This document shows, one piece after another, positions 34,477 to 43,021 of a stretch of DNA of 64,000 bases. Every line of letters begins with the position of its first letter. Position 1 is the first letter of the stretch. Position numbers and translations under genes: made by a program. Source of the stretch: Verrucomicrobiaceae bacterium (GTDB taxonomy: Bacteria > Verrucomicrobiota > Verrucomicrobiia > Verrucomicrobiales > Verrucomicrobiaceae). The stretch is from contig JACKQF010000003.1 in assembly GCA_024232965.1 (NCBI GenBank), positions 806,001-870,000 of the forward strand, in the 5' to 3' direction. The notes under the pieces are model-generated. The model was given only the letters and a program-made list of their open reading frames with translations. It did no database searches and was not told the DNA's origin.

Positions 34477-35850
34477 ATGTTTATGAAAAGCCCTCTGTCC
34501 AGTCTCCGACTTACCATTGTCTATCGCCTCGCTCTCGCCTTCTCTGCGACGTGTGAGCTGTCTTCTTTTGCGACGGAAGACGGCCAGACGAACATCAAGT
34601 TCCTCAGTGCCAAGAACTATGTCGAGACGTTCGAGGCCGAGGTCAAACGTGCCGAGGGGAAGCCGGTGGGCGAGACCTATGCCAAGCGCGAGGCGATGCG
34701 GCGAGTCGCGGAGCTGATGAAGGAGTTTCCAGACGATCCACGAGTCGTCGATTTCAAATCCCGCCTGCGGGACGCGATCATGGGAGGGAAGGGAGACACG
34801 GTGGTCATCACAGAGGAGATGCTGGCTTATCTCAAGACGGAGTATGAAGCACTGGAGGTCGTCAGTTCGGCCGGGTCAAAGAAGTGGGCGGAGATCCTTC
34901 ATGAGCAGTATGATGATTTTGACCACGTGGTTCCGGCCTTTCCCGCAGTGGATCCTGAGAGCGTTGATGTCGATGACCAGATCGGTGCGCGCTTGCTGCT
35001 CTCGGGTTTTGATTATGAGTCAAATGTCTTCTCGAATGGCGGAAAGCAATGGGTCGCGGTCGGGTCTGCATCGCAGGGTTTTTATTTCGTTGATACAAGC
35101 AGTTCACGATTTGTTCAGTGTCGGGAGGCGGTTAAGCGGGCAAGATCACAGGCCTTGGGCTCGCTATCGCCAGAGGCATCCTCTTCATGGTTGATCCTGG
35201 GTGAAGTAACCGGAGTGAATCTGCTGGTGCCTGGCGGGGGCGAAAATACGGCCCTCCAAGCCTACACCGGCTGGGAGGTTGAGCCTCTGGCAGTCTGGGT
35301 TCCCGGCACACTGACGGCCTACCCGACTGCGGATCAGAAGGGTAGTTACGCGGGTGAGGAGGAGCTGATGAAAGCGCAGGAGAAGGCCCGCAAACCCCAG
35401 ACCGTGCCCGTTGACGTAACTCCGGCGGACCTCGTGCGCCTGCATCTTGCTGCGATTAAGGAGAAGAATGAAAAGCTGTATTTGGAGACCATTCATCCTC
35501 AACTGCGCGAAGGTCCCCGTGCGCTCAGCCACCTCCAGTTCGTTTACGATGTGACGCTGCGCCGCCTGCACACGACCTTTGTTCATGCGGAACCGTTCGA
35601 AGTTGGTCCTGTGGTCACCTTGGAGGGCGAGCCCACGGGTGATGAGGATCTTGAAAAACTATTTCTGGACGACCAGGATCAGGCGGCGAATAAGGCGCTA
35701 GAATCACGGCATGTGGAGGGCGTGCTGGTGCGAGTGAAGCGCTATGATGCCAAGGGCCGCCAAGTCGAAAGTGTGCATCGCATGGCGCTGGAGCGCTCGC
35801 CCGATGTGGAGGGTAATCGCTGGTTCTTGGTGCGCGGCTACGGCTTCTAG
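34477..35850 (+). CDS. Exported protein of unknown function
   Basis: I do not recognise a family for this 457-residue protein. It has a hydrophobic N-terminal segment (about 12-30) like a signal peptide, a charged helical section, a middle part with a hydrophobic strand block (FYFVDTSSSRF), and a C-terminal third (about 320-457) with LVRLHLAAIKEKNEKLYLETIHPQL that recalls NTF2-like accessory domains. A second ATG at 34483 would give a cleaner signal peptide. It lies 30 bases after the FG-GAP pair and leads the run of small exported-protein genes. Confidence 0.6.
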   Translation: MFMKSPLSSLRLTIVYRLALAFSATCELSSFATEDGQTNIKFLSAKNYVETFEAEVKRAEGKPVGETYAKREAMRRVAELMKEFPDDPRVVDFKSRLRDAIMGGKGDTVVITEEMLAYLKTEYEALEVVSSAGSKKWAEILHEQYDDFDHVVPAFPAVDPESVDVDDQIGARLLLSGFDYESNVFSNGGKQWVAVGSASQGFYFVDTSSSRFVQCREAVKRARSQALGSLSPEASSSWLILGEVTGVNLLVPGGGENTALQAYTGWEVEPLAVWVPGTLTAYPTADQKGSYAGEEELMKAQEKARKPQTVPVDVTPADLVRLHLAAIKEKNEKLYLETIHPQLREGPRALSHLQFVYDVTLRRLHTTFVHAEPFEVGPVVTLEGEPTGDEDLEKLFLDDQDQAANKALESRHVEGVLVRVKRYDAKGRQVESVHRMALERSPDVEGNRWFLVRGYGF

Positions 35851-35857
35851 TATTCAA

Positions 35858-37510
35858 ATGATGACGATGAAAACGATTCACCCACACCTTGCATTTTGCC
35901 TATTGGGTATAGGCTTAGCCAGTTCCTCATTCCTTCACGCTGCAGAGGACTATCCTGCGTCAAATGCCCCAGCGAGCGTCGCGGACTACATCCGCGCAAG
36001 TCGAGAGGAACTCAAAGAAATTGGCGCTCAACTAAGGGAAGCAGATGGTGCGTCCGTCAAAAACATCAGTGACCGCTGCGGAAGGATTCAAGATCGACTG
36101 CAGGACCTGGCTGAAAAACAAAAAAGCTCCGCTGGTCAGGCGCTCATTGACAGCAAATGGCTTACTTCGGAGATCGCGACGTGGGGCCGCATTGCCGCAC
36201 TGACCCCAATGATGGCGGACACTGCGGTGAGAATGAAAGATGCCTCGGAGACCACGCAAACGATGATTGAAATCGGGGGGCATAAACTCGTGGCACTAGA
36301 GAGTAGTTATCCAAAGATTTCACGCGGACTTGAGGAGTTCCGACGCAAAGGGGAGCAGGTGAATAGTCTCATGGACGACATCAATGATGACGCCGAATTG
36401 CTTCTGAAGGCACTCGCGAAGGCGAGATCGATGCAGGAGTCTCTCAGTCTTCTGGATGCGCTTCAGGCCAAAATCGCTGAGGCCGAAGAGGTTCTGACCA
36501 CGGGTTTTGAAGCATCGGGATCAAACGTGATGGCTGGCGTCAAACTGTTCACAGCCTTGGCCAAGGAAGTCAATGAAGAGGCTATGAATGCACATGAGGC
36601 GGCAGCAAAAGAGTATGAGGCTCTCCTGAAGGCCAGAGCCATAGTGACCGATGAGAAAAAGAACCCAGATCTGGACCGCAAGGGTCAGTTTCATGATGCT
36701 TGGAAGGCCTGGGTGGCTGCATTGGATAAGCACGGTGATGTTTACCGCAAGCAGGCGGACCGCATGGAGCGCGAGTTCACGACCAGCCAAGAAAAGGTGA
36801 AGAAGACCTTGGCCTTCACAGCGGACAAAGTGATCTCGTTTGGCTCGGGCGGAGTCTTCAAGCTGGATGACATTCCGCTGGGCGGTGAATGGAAAAATCG
36901 ATTGGAGCGTGGGGTGACCAGTGCACGCTCTTTCATCCAACTGGCCCGCAAGAAAGCCTACGAGGCCTACGACAAAGTGTCCCGGACTCGGAACTCAGAG
37001 ATGCGTGAGTTTGTGAGGGGCCACCACAACAAAATCCTGGGTCTGATATTAGAGTGGGAGCGCGATTCCAGGCGCCTGACTGAGCGAGCTAAGGCCCGAA
37101 TGGATGCCATCCATACCCAGCAAAAGGCGGTGGACCAGCGGATCATGGACGCAGAAGTGGACCTTACGGGATATGGAGTTGACGCTGCCCACGTCAAGCA
37201 AGTTCAGATTCTTCTAAGCAGTCTCAGAGTCGAGGATGAAAAGCTCCTTCGAGAGGAGGCGGCTGAACGCAACCATCTGGAGGAGATGGAAAAACAGTTG
37301 GTGAGTGTGTTCACGAAGAAGCTGGATGACGCGGAGCGAGACTTTCGAGTCGGGAAAGCCATCGAAATCACCAAGGCGATTGCCATTGCAGAGAAAGAAG
37401 GGGGCGAAAGAGCGACGATGGCCAAGTCATTGAAGGCGGAGGCCAAGGCGCTCTCTGATGCCATGGACAAGTTTGAATTGCAACTCGGTAGCTACGACAT
37501 TCAACCTTAA
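35858..37510 (+). CDS. Exported coiled-coil protein of unknown function
   Basis: The 550-residue protein has a signal peptide (about 1-28, ending LHA) followed by an almost wholly helical body rich in Glu, Lys, Ala and Leu with heptad spacing, and no recognisable domain. I start at the first of three close ATGs (35858, 35861, 35867), seven bases after the preceding stop; the longer open frame further upstream lies inside that gene. Such a rod-like periplasmic protein could be a scaffold or tether for the other exported products in this run, but that is speculation. Confidence 0.65.
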   Translation: MMTMKTIHPHLAFCLLGIGLASSSFLHAAEDYPASNAPASVADYIRASREELKEIGAQLREADGASVKNISDRCGRIQDRLQDLAEKQKSSAGQALIDSKWLTSEIATWGRIAALTPMMADTAVRMKDASETTQTMIEIGGHKLVALESSYPKISRGLEEFRRKGEQVNSLMDDINDDAELLLKALAKARSMQESLSLLDALQAKIAEAEEVLTTGFEASGSNVMAGVKLFTALAKEVNEEAMNAHEAAAKEYEALLKARAIVTDEKKNPDLDRKGQFHDAWKAWVAALDKHGDVYRKQADRMEREFTTSQEKVKKTLAFTADKVISFGSGGVFKLDDIPLGGEWKNRLERGVTSARSFIQLARKKAYEAYDKVSRTRNSEMREFVRGHHNKILGLILEWERDSRRLTERAKARMDAIHTQQKAVDQRIMDAEVDLTGYGVDAAHVKQVQILLSSLRVEDEKLLREEAAERNHLEEMEKQLVSVFTKKLDDAERDFRVGKAIEITKAIAIAEKEGGERATMAKSLKAEAKALSDAMDKFELQLGSYDIQP

Positions 37511-37522
37511 CGGAAGCATCCG

Positions 37523-38077
37523 ATGACCAACCTGACCCTACCGCGTCTCCCATGGCTGCGTCGTGCCGAGGCGCAGAACGGGCAGCGACTGCGATTGCAC
37601 TTTCGTCCGCGCCTGGGCGACTGGGGGTTGGTGCTGCTTTTCGGTCCTGTTCCTGTCGTGGTCTTTGCGGTGCTGCGGGTTAAGCATCTGCCTTTGGCGA
37701 ATGAGTCGAGCGAAGAGGGCACGTGGCCCATGGTCTTGCTCGTTGCGGTCTGCATCTTGGCGGCAGGTGGCGGCGCGCTTTGGAATCTCTTCAATCACTG
37801 GTGCGTGCTCGACATCGATCGCAGTCAAGGGGCTCAGCGGATCTCCGCTTGGGGGAGCCGCGAAACTTGGTTCGCGGGTGCGCTGGAGGGCGTGCACGTC
37901 TGTCACTACGTGACGGCTGGCCGCAGCAGTCAGCACGTGTGCGAAATCTCGGTCAAAACGCCCGAAGGCTTCTTGGCCATGCATCGCTGCTTTGGCGATC
38001 AAGCCGAACGCTTCTCTGTGGCCTTGGTGGCCATCGTCAAGGAGGCCGGGATGTGGGTGGAGGGAGGGCCATCATGA
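37523..38077 (+). CDS. Two-helix membrane protein of unknown function
   Basis: The 184-residue product has an N-terminal cytoplasmic stretch, two transmembrane helices (about 33-50 and 68-88) and a C-terminal domain with strand-like segments (WCVLDIDRSQGAQRISAWG, HVCEISVKTPEGF). No family is recognised. Its stop overlaps the start of the next gene (ATGA at 38074), so translation is coupled. It sits in the run of exported-protein genes downstream of the FG-GAP pair. Confidence 0.6.
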   Translation: MTNLTLPRLPWLRRAEAQNGQRLRLHFRPRLGDWGLVLLFGPVPVVVFAVLRVKHLPLANESSEEGTWPMVLLVAVCILAAGGGALWNLFNHWCVLDIDRSQGAQRISAWGSRETWFAGALEGVHVCHYVTAGRSSQHVCEISVKTPEGFLAMHRCFGDQAERFSVALVAIVKEAGMWVEGGPS

Positions 38078-38649
38078 TGCGGTTCATCTTGGTGATGTCG
38101 ATAATGACGACGCTCCTGCCCGCCTCCGATCTCGACGCCGCGCGCGAGCATTATCGCCAAGCCGTGGCGGCTGCGTTTGGCATCGCCGCGGCAAAGATCA
38201 CCGTGCAGCCCGTGCATGTCGGACTGCCTGACAATCCGTATGAACCTTTGCAGACGGGTGATCTGTTTGCTCTTCGCGCAGATTGGCCGGGTGCGGATCC
38301 CGGGCCTGCTGGCTTTGCCTCAGCGAAGGGGCAGGTGGCCTTTGCCAAACATCCCGATAAGGTGAAGACGCTGCTGCTGGCTTGCGAGGTTCGCGATGAA
38401 AAAAAGATGCTGCCTCTCGACGATATCGTGCGGCGCTTGGCGTGGGTGTATCGCGGTGCGGGAGAGCCCGTGGAAGGCGCGAATCATAAGGCCCACGTGG
38501 TGCGTGATGAGACTGGGGTGACGGTTGTTTATTACGTCCGACAGGCGGGCCAAACGGGCGCGATCCGATTTCAATCTGTAACGGTGCAGCTGAAAGTGGA
38601 TGGAACCTGTGTGACCCGAATAGAGAAAGTGAACGCTGAACTGCCATGA
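38074..38649 (+). CDS. Exported protein of unknown function, paralog of the gene at 41146
   Basis: This 191-residue protein has a short signal peptide (about 1-17) and a mature region that aligns with the protein at 41146: PYEPLQTGDLFAL/PYANLRTGELWPF, GFASAKGQVAF/GFASADGQIAF, and ETGVTVVYYVRQAGQTGAI/KTGVMLIYFTMSQGNTGTL. Neither resembles a family I know. ATG 38074 overlaps the previous stop, and the last bases overlap the next gene's ATG. Presence of two paralogs in one operon hints at a heteromeric or duplicated binding function. Confidence 0.65.
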   Translation: MMRFILVMSIMTTLLPASDLDAAREHYRQAVAAAFGIAAAKITVQPVHVGLPDNPYEPLQTGDLFALRADWPGADPGPAGFASAKGQVAFAKHPDKVKTLLLACEVRDEKKMLPLDDIVRRLAWVYRGAGEPVEGANHKAHVVRDETGVTVVYYVRQAGQTGAIRFQSVTVQLKVDGTCVTRIEKVNAELP

Positions 38650-39077
38650 ATCAAAACCTCGCACCGTTGATCTTGCTCATGATGATACTCTTGTGCCCGG
38701 CAGGCTGCGCAGGAGTGGGCGCGAAGGGCACTCTTATTCCTCAAACGGCACGGACCGCACCCATGGCGGATCCGGCGATTTTCGCCTGGGAGGTCGAGGG
38801 ACATTTCGTGGAGGCTCGCGTCGAGTTTGAAAGGCCTGAGCGTCCTGGCATGGATGTCATCGGTGGCTATGTGGATCTTTTTGAGGTGGGGGTGGATGGT
38901 AAGAAAGTGAATCTGACCAAGGAATTCCATCAGCGGAGTCATGGGCTGTTTCCGCCCGCTGTTGAATTGGAATTGAGGGCGGTGAAGAATGGCTTTCGAC
39001 TGCGGCTTCATCCCTATGGGAGCGAGCTGGAGTCGGTGTCATTGGAAATGGATTGGAATGCAAATTTGAGGAATTGA
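38646..39077 (+). CDS. Small lipoprotein of unknown function
   Basis: A 143-residue protein with a lipoprotein signal (lipobox PAGC; acylated Cys near 21). The mature part is beta-rich (AIFAWEVEGHFVEARVEF, GGYVDLFEVGVDGKKVNL) and could be an immunoglobulin-like or lipocalin-like fold; I cannot name the family. Its start overlaps the stop of the previous gene by ATGA and the next gene starts 3 bases after it. Likely anchored in a membrane facing the periplasm. Confidence 0.65.
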   Translation: MNQNLAPLILLMMILLCPAGCAGVGAKGTLIPQTARTAPMADPAIFAWEVEGHFVEARVEFERPERPGMDVIGGYVDLFEVGVDGKKVNLTKEFHQRSHGLFPPAVELELRAVKNGFRLRLHPYGSELESVSLEMDWNANLRN

Positions 39078-39080
39078 GCG

Positions 39081-39617
39081 ATGAATCTGAAGTTTCCCAT
39101 TCTCTTGTTTACCCTTTTGGCTGGTGCGGCGATGGTCGTTTTCAGTTCCAAGAATTCACCAGAAGAGCCGACCCAAAAGGCGGGGGGCGTGGAATCGAGG
39201 CTGCCGGTCATTGCTGACCTAGAACCTTCCGTCGAGGCAGGGGCGGATGTAACGGTGCACGTCATCTCCACAAGGTCTGAGAATCCGTTTTTGTTGGAAC
39301 CAGATGCGGCTATGCAGACTGCGAAACTGCGAACCGTTCCGGCCGCAAGCGGTGGGGATTCTCTGAAGGGCGGTGTCCATGGCAAGCAGATCGTTGAGGC
39401 CACTGATTCCCTCGGGATCCAGGACATTCAGGAGATTCGGCTAAGTGCCATAACCGCCACGGGGCCGATTAACCCATTGAATGGTGGAGCGGTCGTTGTC
39501 AGTTCGGATGAGAGCGAATGGTTCACCCAGTATCTCTGTGCCGATGCGGATCAGAAACTGCACTTGGTAGTTGTTGTGCAACTGCCATCGGTGAAACTTG
39601 ATGAAACAAAACGATGA
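39081..39617 (+). CDS. Signal-anchored protein of unknown function
   Basis: The 178-residue product has an N-terminal hydrophobic segment (about 5-22) that may be an anchor or signal peptide, then a Ser/Glu/Pro-rich linker and a C-terminal beta-rich part (NGGAVVVSSDESEWF, KLHLVVVVQLPSVKL). No family is recognised. It follows the lipoprotein gene by 3 bases and overlaps the next gene by ATGA, so it belongs to the coupled run of exported proteins. Confidence 0.6.
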   Translation: MNLKFPILLFTLLAGAAMVVFSSKNSPEEPTQKAGGVESRLPVIADLEPSVEAGADVTVHVISTRSENPFLLEPDAAMQTAKLRTVPAASGGDSLKGGVHGKQIVEATDSLGIQDIQEIRLSAITATGPINPLNGGAVVVSSDESEWFTQYLCADADQKLHLVVVVQLPSVKLDETKR

Positions 39618-40231
39618 ATAGACGCTCTACTTTTAGGTTCTGGTTGCCTCTTCTTGTGGCGGTGAATGTGAGTGCAGCGGAACCTCTGCGCTCAGTCCTG
39701 AAGCCTGAACATGCGGAGGCTTTAGTCGGTGCAGAAGCAGGTCTGAAACAGGCCGCACAGACTCATGCCGACTCTGACCAACCGGATCATGTCAAGGTGG
39801 CAAAGGAAGTGCTGGCCTTGCTCGCGCTGCCACGGGCTGAGGCTCCAGATGCCTCAAAACTGGTGGGCAAATGGCGCGTGCGCAGTCTCCAGATCAGTGA
39901 CCTGGGTGCATATGGGTATCCGTTTTTCGATTGTGTTTTCCGACAGGAAGGAGCGACGGGCATCATCTTCCACAAGGACAGTGGCTCCCAGCGTCGCATG
40001 GGCATCGTTGGTGCGGATAGCGAGAAGGCTTTGCTGTTTGTTGGTGCCAGTTATTACGCCGATGAAAAGACGAGCGCTGGCTACAGCGCGCTGCAAGAAG
40101 CCACGGTGAAGACCGACCCAGATCGCGACAGTGTCGGCAGTCTCTATCAAGTTGGACCGGGACATTGCCTCCTGATTTTTGCACCGACTCGCTACGGGCG
40201 AGAGATTTACGAACTAAAGAAAGGGAAGTGA
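39614..40231 (+). CDS. Exported DUF4893-like protein
   Basis: This 205-residue protein has a signal peptide (about 1-21, ending SAA), a helical section, and then a pattern like DUF4893: LVGKWRVRSLQ, YPFFDCVFRQ, GIIFHKDSGSQRRMGIVG, and the late GHCLLIFAPTRYGREIYELKK. DUF4893 proteins are periplasmic and of unknown function. It overlaps the previous gene by ATGA and is followed 4 bases later by the next. The family call rests on these motifs alone. Confidence 0.55.
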   Translation: MNRRSTFRFWLPLLVAVNVSAAEPLRSVLKPEHAEALVGAEAGLKQAAQTHADSDQPDHVKVAKEVLALLALPRAEAPDASKLVGKWRVRSLQISDLGAYGYPFFDCVFRQEGATGIIFHKDSGSQRRMGIVGADSEKALLFVGASYYADEKTSAGYSALQEATVKTDPDRDSVGSLYQVGPGHCLLIFAPTRYGREIYELKKGK

Positions 40232-40235
40232 AAGC

Positions 40236-40751
40236 ATGGCATCGATGGTAAGCGAGCAATCAAGTTGGAAAGGCCTGATCGGTTGCCTGGGCACCGGTGC
40301 GGTGGTCATTGGTTTGGGCATCTGGGGTGTGATGACGGTGTGGAATCGCAATGCCGATCAAGAGACGCGCATTCGTGCGGAGTTCCTCGATCCGTGGGTG
40401 CAGGCGGTGCGCGATGGCACACTGCCAAAGGCCTGGGAAACCCTGACCACGGAGTCCTATCGCAAAGCCAAACCGCAGGCCACCGTGGCTGAGACCTATC
40501 GCTCGGCGGTGGAGATGTTTGGGCCAGTGGACAATGTCCGAATCGTTTCCGTCCACGGCACCACCGAACTCGGCGCAGGCCGCAGCTATCAGCGCACGAG
40601 CACCCGCTGGACCTGGGCGAAGGGGCAGGAGACGGTGGTGATCTTTGATGTGGTGGATGTGCCCGAGACCGGCTTCCGTGTCGATGATGCGCGGTTGGGA
40701 CCGGGAGTGCATCAGGTGGAATCTTCCAAGGTGGCGGGAGGTGCGTGGTGA
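40236..40751 (+). CDS. Membrane-anchored protein of unknown function
   Basis: The 171-residue protein has one transmembrane helix (about 12-34) and a C-terminal soluble domain with a helix-then-strand order (EFLDPWVQAVRDGTLPKAWE, ETYRSAVEMFG, VVIFDVVDVPETGFRVDDARL). This layout recalls NTF2-like or DUF4019-like domains, but I would not name a family. Its stop codon shares a base with the start of the 15-residue-repeat gene, so the two are coupled. Confidence 0.55.
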   Translation: MASMVSEQSSWKGLIGCLGTGAVVIGLGIWGVMTVWNRNADQETRIRAEFLDPWVQAVRDGTLPKAWETLTTESYRKAKPQATVAETYRSAVEMFGPVDNVRIVSVHGTTELGAGRSYQRTSTRWTWAKGQETVVIFDVVDVPETGFRVDDARLGPGVHQVESSKVAGGAW

Positions 40752-41149
40752 TGAGAATCTTCGCAACCTGCGTGTGCTGCATCGTCTTCCTTGGCACCCA
40801 TGCATTGGCGGGCACGGTGCGCATCAATGGCAGCAATGTCGGGGAGATTCGCGCCAATGGCGATGTCTATAAATCCGGCAGCCGTGTCGGCGAAATCCGC
40901 GAGAATGGCGATGTCTATGCCAAGGGCAGTCGCGTCGGAGAGCTCCGCAGTTCAGGGGATGTCTATCGCAACGGCAGCCGCATCGGCGAGCTACGCGCCA
41001 ATGGCGATGTCTATGTCTCCGGCAGTCGCGTGGGAGAGATCCGCGACGATGGCTCCCTCTTTTACAAGGGCGAACGCATCGGCGAGGTGAGGGGAATCTC
41101 GCGTCAGAAAGCCGTGTTGGTGTTTTTCTTCTTCGACTTTTTGCCATGA
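40751..41149 (+). CDS. Exported protein made of six 15-residue repeats
   Basis: After a signal peptide (about 1-20) this 132-residue protein is six tandem repeats of period 15, consensus NGDVYxxGSRVGEIR (the first is degenerate, the last reads DGSLFYKGERIGEVR). The period is exact, with no insertions. This is what a small beta-solenoid would need: one coil per repeat, with the Val/Ile and Gly positions stacked. It then ends in a hydrophobic tail (AVLVFFFFDFLP). GTG 40745 and 40748 precede the ATG as alternatives. No family named; it overlaps its neighbours on both sides. Confidence 0.75.
   Translation: MRIFATCVCCIVFLGTHALAGTVRINGSNVGEIRANGDVYKSGSRVGEIRENGDVYAKGSRVGELRSSGDVYRNGSRIGELRANGDVYVSGSRVGEIRDDGSLFYKGERIGEVRGISRQKAVLVFFFFDFLP
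40811..41090 (+). repeat. Six tandem 45-base coding repeats
   Basis: Each repeat encodes the 15-residue unit of the gene at 40751, with words such as AATGGCGATGTCTAT and GGCGAGAT or GGAGAG recurring every 45 bases. The repeats vary at third codon positions, which shows that selection acts on the protein rather than on fresh DNA slippage. Confidence 0.75.
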
Positions 41150-41814
41150 AAACCTTGTTCATCATCAGTGCCATTGCCATGAGTGTGGGATCGCTTTCAT
41201 TGGGCCAAGAGGGTGGTGCTAAGACCCGCTATGACATTGCCCTTGAGGCCTTTCAGCAAGCCGTGATGCGCTCGCTGAAGGTCAAAGCTTCGGAGGTGAT
41301 CGTCAGTCCCGTCATGGAGCGCTATCAGGCGGAAGCTCCTTATGCCAATTTGCGGACAGGAGAGTTGTGGCCCTTCTGGGCGTTAAAAAACGATGGCGTC
41401 ACGACCTTGGTAAGGGGCTTTGCCAGCGCGGATGGGCAGATCGCTTTTCAGGGATATGAGGCAGGCATTGGACAGACGGGTGGGCTCAGCGACCTGCTGA
41501 AGGCCAGCGCCATTTTAGACCGTCGCAAGCGCTTGAAACCGGAGGCGATGGCGGCGCGGCTCCTGTGGTGCCTTGCGCCCGCCAAGGTCGGCACCGATGA
41601 GCAATTGTTTGATGCGAAGCTGGTCAAGCAACTCGGCTGGACGCCGCCCAAGGGTGTGCGCAAAGCCGAGTATCACCCGCAGAAGACCGGCGTGATGCTG
41701 ATCTACTTCACGATGTCCCAAGGCAATACGGGCACATTGGATTTTCATAAGGTCAGCGTGACCGTGCTGCCGAATGATGAGATGATCGTGCAACGGGAGG
41801 AGGTGAACCCATGA
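41146..41814 (+). CDS. Exported protein of unknown function, paralog of the gene at 38074
   Basis: The 222-residue protein has a signal peptide (about 1-21, ending SLG) and aligns with the 38074 product over its mature region (YANLRTGELW, GFASADGQIAF, the late KTGVMLIYFTMSQGNTGTL and final VTVLPNDEMIVQREEVN). It carries an additional insert around residues 130-175 (LLWCLAPAKVGTDEQLF). Both ends overlap its neighbours by ATGA. No known family. Confidence 0.65.
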   Translation: MKTLFIISAIAMSVGSLSLGQEGGAKTRYDIALEAFQQAVMRSLKVKASEVIVSPVMERYQAEAPYANLRTGELWPFWALKNDGVTTLVRGFASADGQIAFQGYEAGIGQTGGLSDLLKASAILDRRKRLKPEAMAARLLWCLAPAKVGTDEQLFDAKLVKQLGWTPPKGVRKAEYHPQKTGVMLIYFTMSQGNTGTLDFHKVSVTVLPNDEMIVQREEVNP

Positions 41815-43007
41815 TCGAGTGGTTTTATGTGGCCGTCGGTTTGGTGGCTCTGGTAATCCTCTACAAGGGATGGCGGGGAGGCTACCTGACGGAAGCGGCC
41901 ATTTTTGTCGGCTTCATGGTGACCATGGTTTGGATCACGGGTCCTTACGCGACGGATGCACATCGGTGGATCCTCGCGGGGGCTGTGACGGCTGTCGGTG
42001 CGGTCTTCATCTGGAGAAAGTGGCACAGTGTTTGGTGGCCGCCTTTGATCCTCATCGGGACCTTGCTGGGGCTGGTCGTTCTTTACCTTTCATCATCCGC
42101 ATCGAACACCCTCTTCTTCGAAGGTTTCATGGGGAGCCTGTTCGGGTATTTCTTTGTCAGTCTCCTTTGCTGGCTTTTTGTCAGGGTTATCCTTCCTCGC
42201 ATTCAGCAGAAGTATCAGGCCCCATGGGTGCTGATCCTCACCGTGGTGTTTTCTGCGGGCATGTTCTTTGGGGCGCTGGCATGGTGGTTGGCAGCGGTGG
42301 AGATCAATGTTTATCCGAAGAATCCCGTCATCCGCACCGGTGCGGAGTTGGCAGCGGAGTATGAAAAAGCCAAGAACCTGCTGGGGTATCGCGGCCTGTT
42401 CTTGGTGGGGCGTATCGCCGACTCAAAAAGGGTGCCTGTTGCTGAGGCCGAGCGCGGTAGTGGCTTGTCAGATTATGTTGCCTACTACGAAGCGAGGCCG
42501 TTTGGCATCTCTAGCGATCTCGCCCATCTCTATCTCCCGCTCTTTTACACCGTCACGCTAGAGGATGGCACGGAGTGTTCGGTGGCAGGTATTCGCACGG
42601 TGCGGCAGGCCGTCAATTGGCAAGAAGGCGGCCCTTACGTTCGGATGCACTGCCTGCGTCAGGGCGATCCGGTCGTGGTCTGGGGGGACCCGGGTCAAAC
42701 CGTGGGCATGGCGGACGGAAAAAAATCCTGGGGGGTGAATACGACTCGATCGATTGCCTATGGCAGTCTGGAGGAATTCACGGACGGCTTTCTGATCCCT
42801 GGAGTGAAGACGGCGCGGCTGTTTGGCTGGCTGGGGTTTGGGTGCATTCCGCTCTGCCTCATTCCGTTGCTGATCGGGATTCGGCGCTGGCGGTGGTTGA
42901 AGCGTGAGGGTGGCGATGAAGCACCTCCTGCGAACTGGCGCAGCCCCAAGGATGCGATGAACGATATGGCGAAAGCCGCGAAAGACTCTGTCAGAGGAAA
43001 AAAATAG
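41811..43007 (+). CDS. Multi-helix membrane protein with GIDE-like soluble domain (tentative)
   Basis: The 398-residue product has about six transmembrane segments in the N-terminal half (from residue 5), a soluble region (about 185-320), and a last hydrophobic segment (about 335-355) before a basic tail. The soluble region GYRGLFLVGRIADSKRVPVA, YVAYYEARPF, LFYTVTLEDGTECSVAG and YVRMHCLRQGDPVVVWG faintly resembles the GIDE/DUF3592 kind of domain seen in bacterial membrane proteins. Confidence in that is low. It overlaps the previous gene by ATGA. Confidence 0.5.
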   Translation: MIEWFYVAVGLVALVILYKGWRGGYLTEAAIFVGFMVTMVWITGPYATDAHRWILAGAVTAVGAVFIWRKWHSVWWPPLILIGTLLGLVVLYLSSSASNTLFFEGFMGSLFGYFFVSLLCWLFVRVILPRIQQKYQAPWVLILTVVFSAGMFFGALAWWLAAVEINVYPKNPVIRTGAELAAEYEKAKNLLGYRGLFLVGRIADSKRVPVAEAERGSGLSDYVAYYEARPFGISSDLAHLYLPLFYTVTLEDGTECSVAGIRTVRQAVNWQEGGPYVRMHCLRQGDPVVVWGDPGQTVGMADGKKSWGVNTTRSIAYGSLEEFTDGFLIPGVKTARLFGWLGFGCIPLCLIPLLIGIRRWRWLKREGGDEAPPANWRSPKDAMNDMAKAAKDSVRGKK

Positions 43008-43021
43008 ATCATCATCCACTT

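Noticed and set aside
40811..41090. CRISPR-like regular repeats
   Set aside because: The 45-base period is in frame, encodes a 15-residue unit, and lacks spacers.
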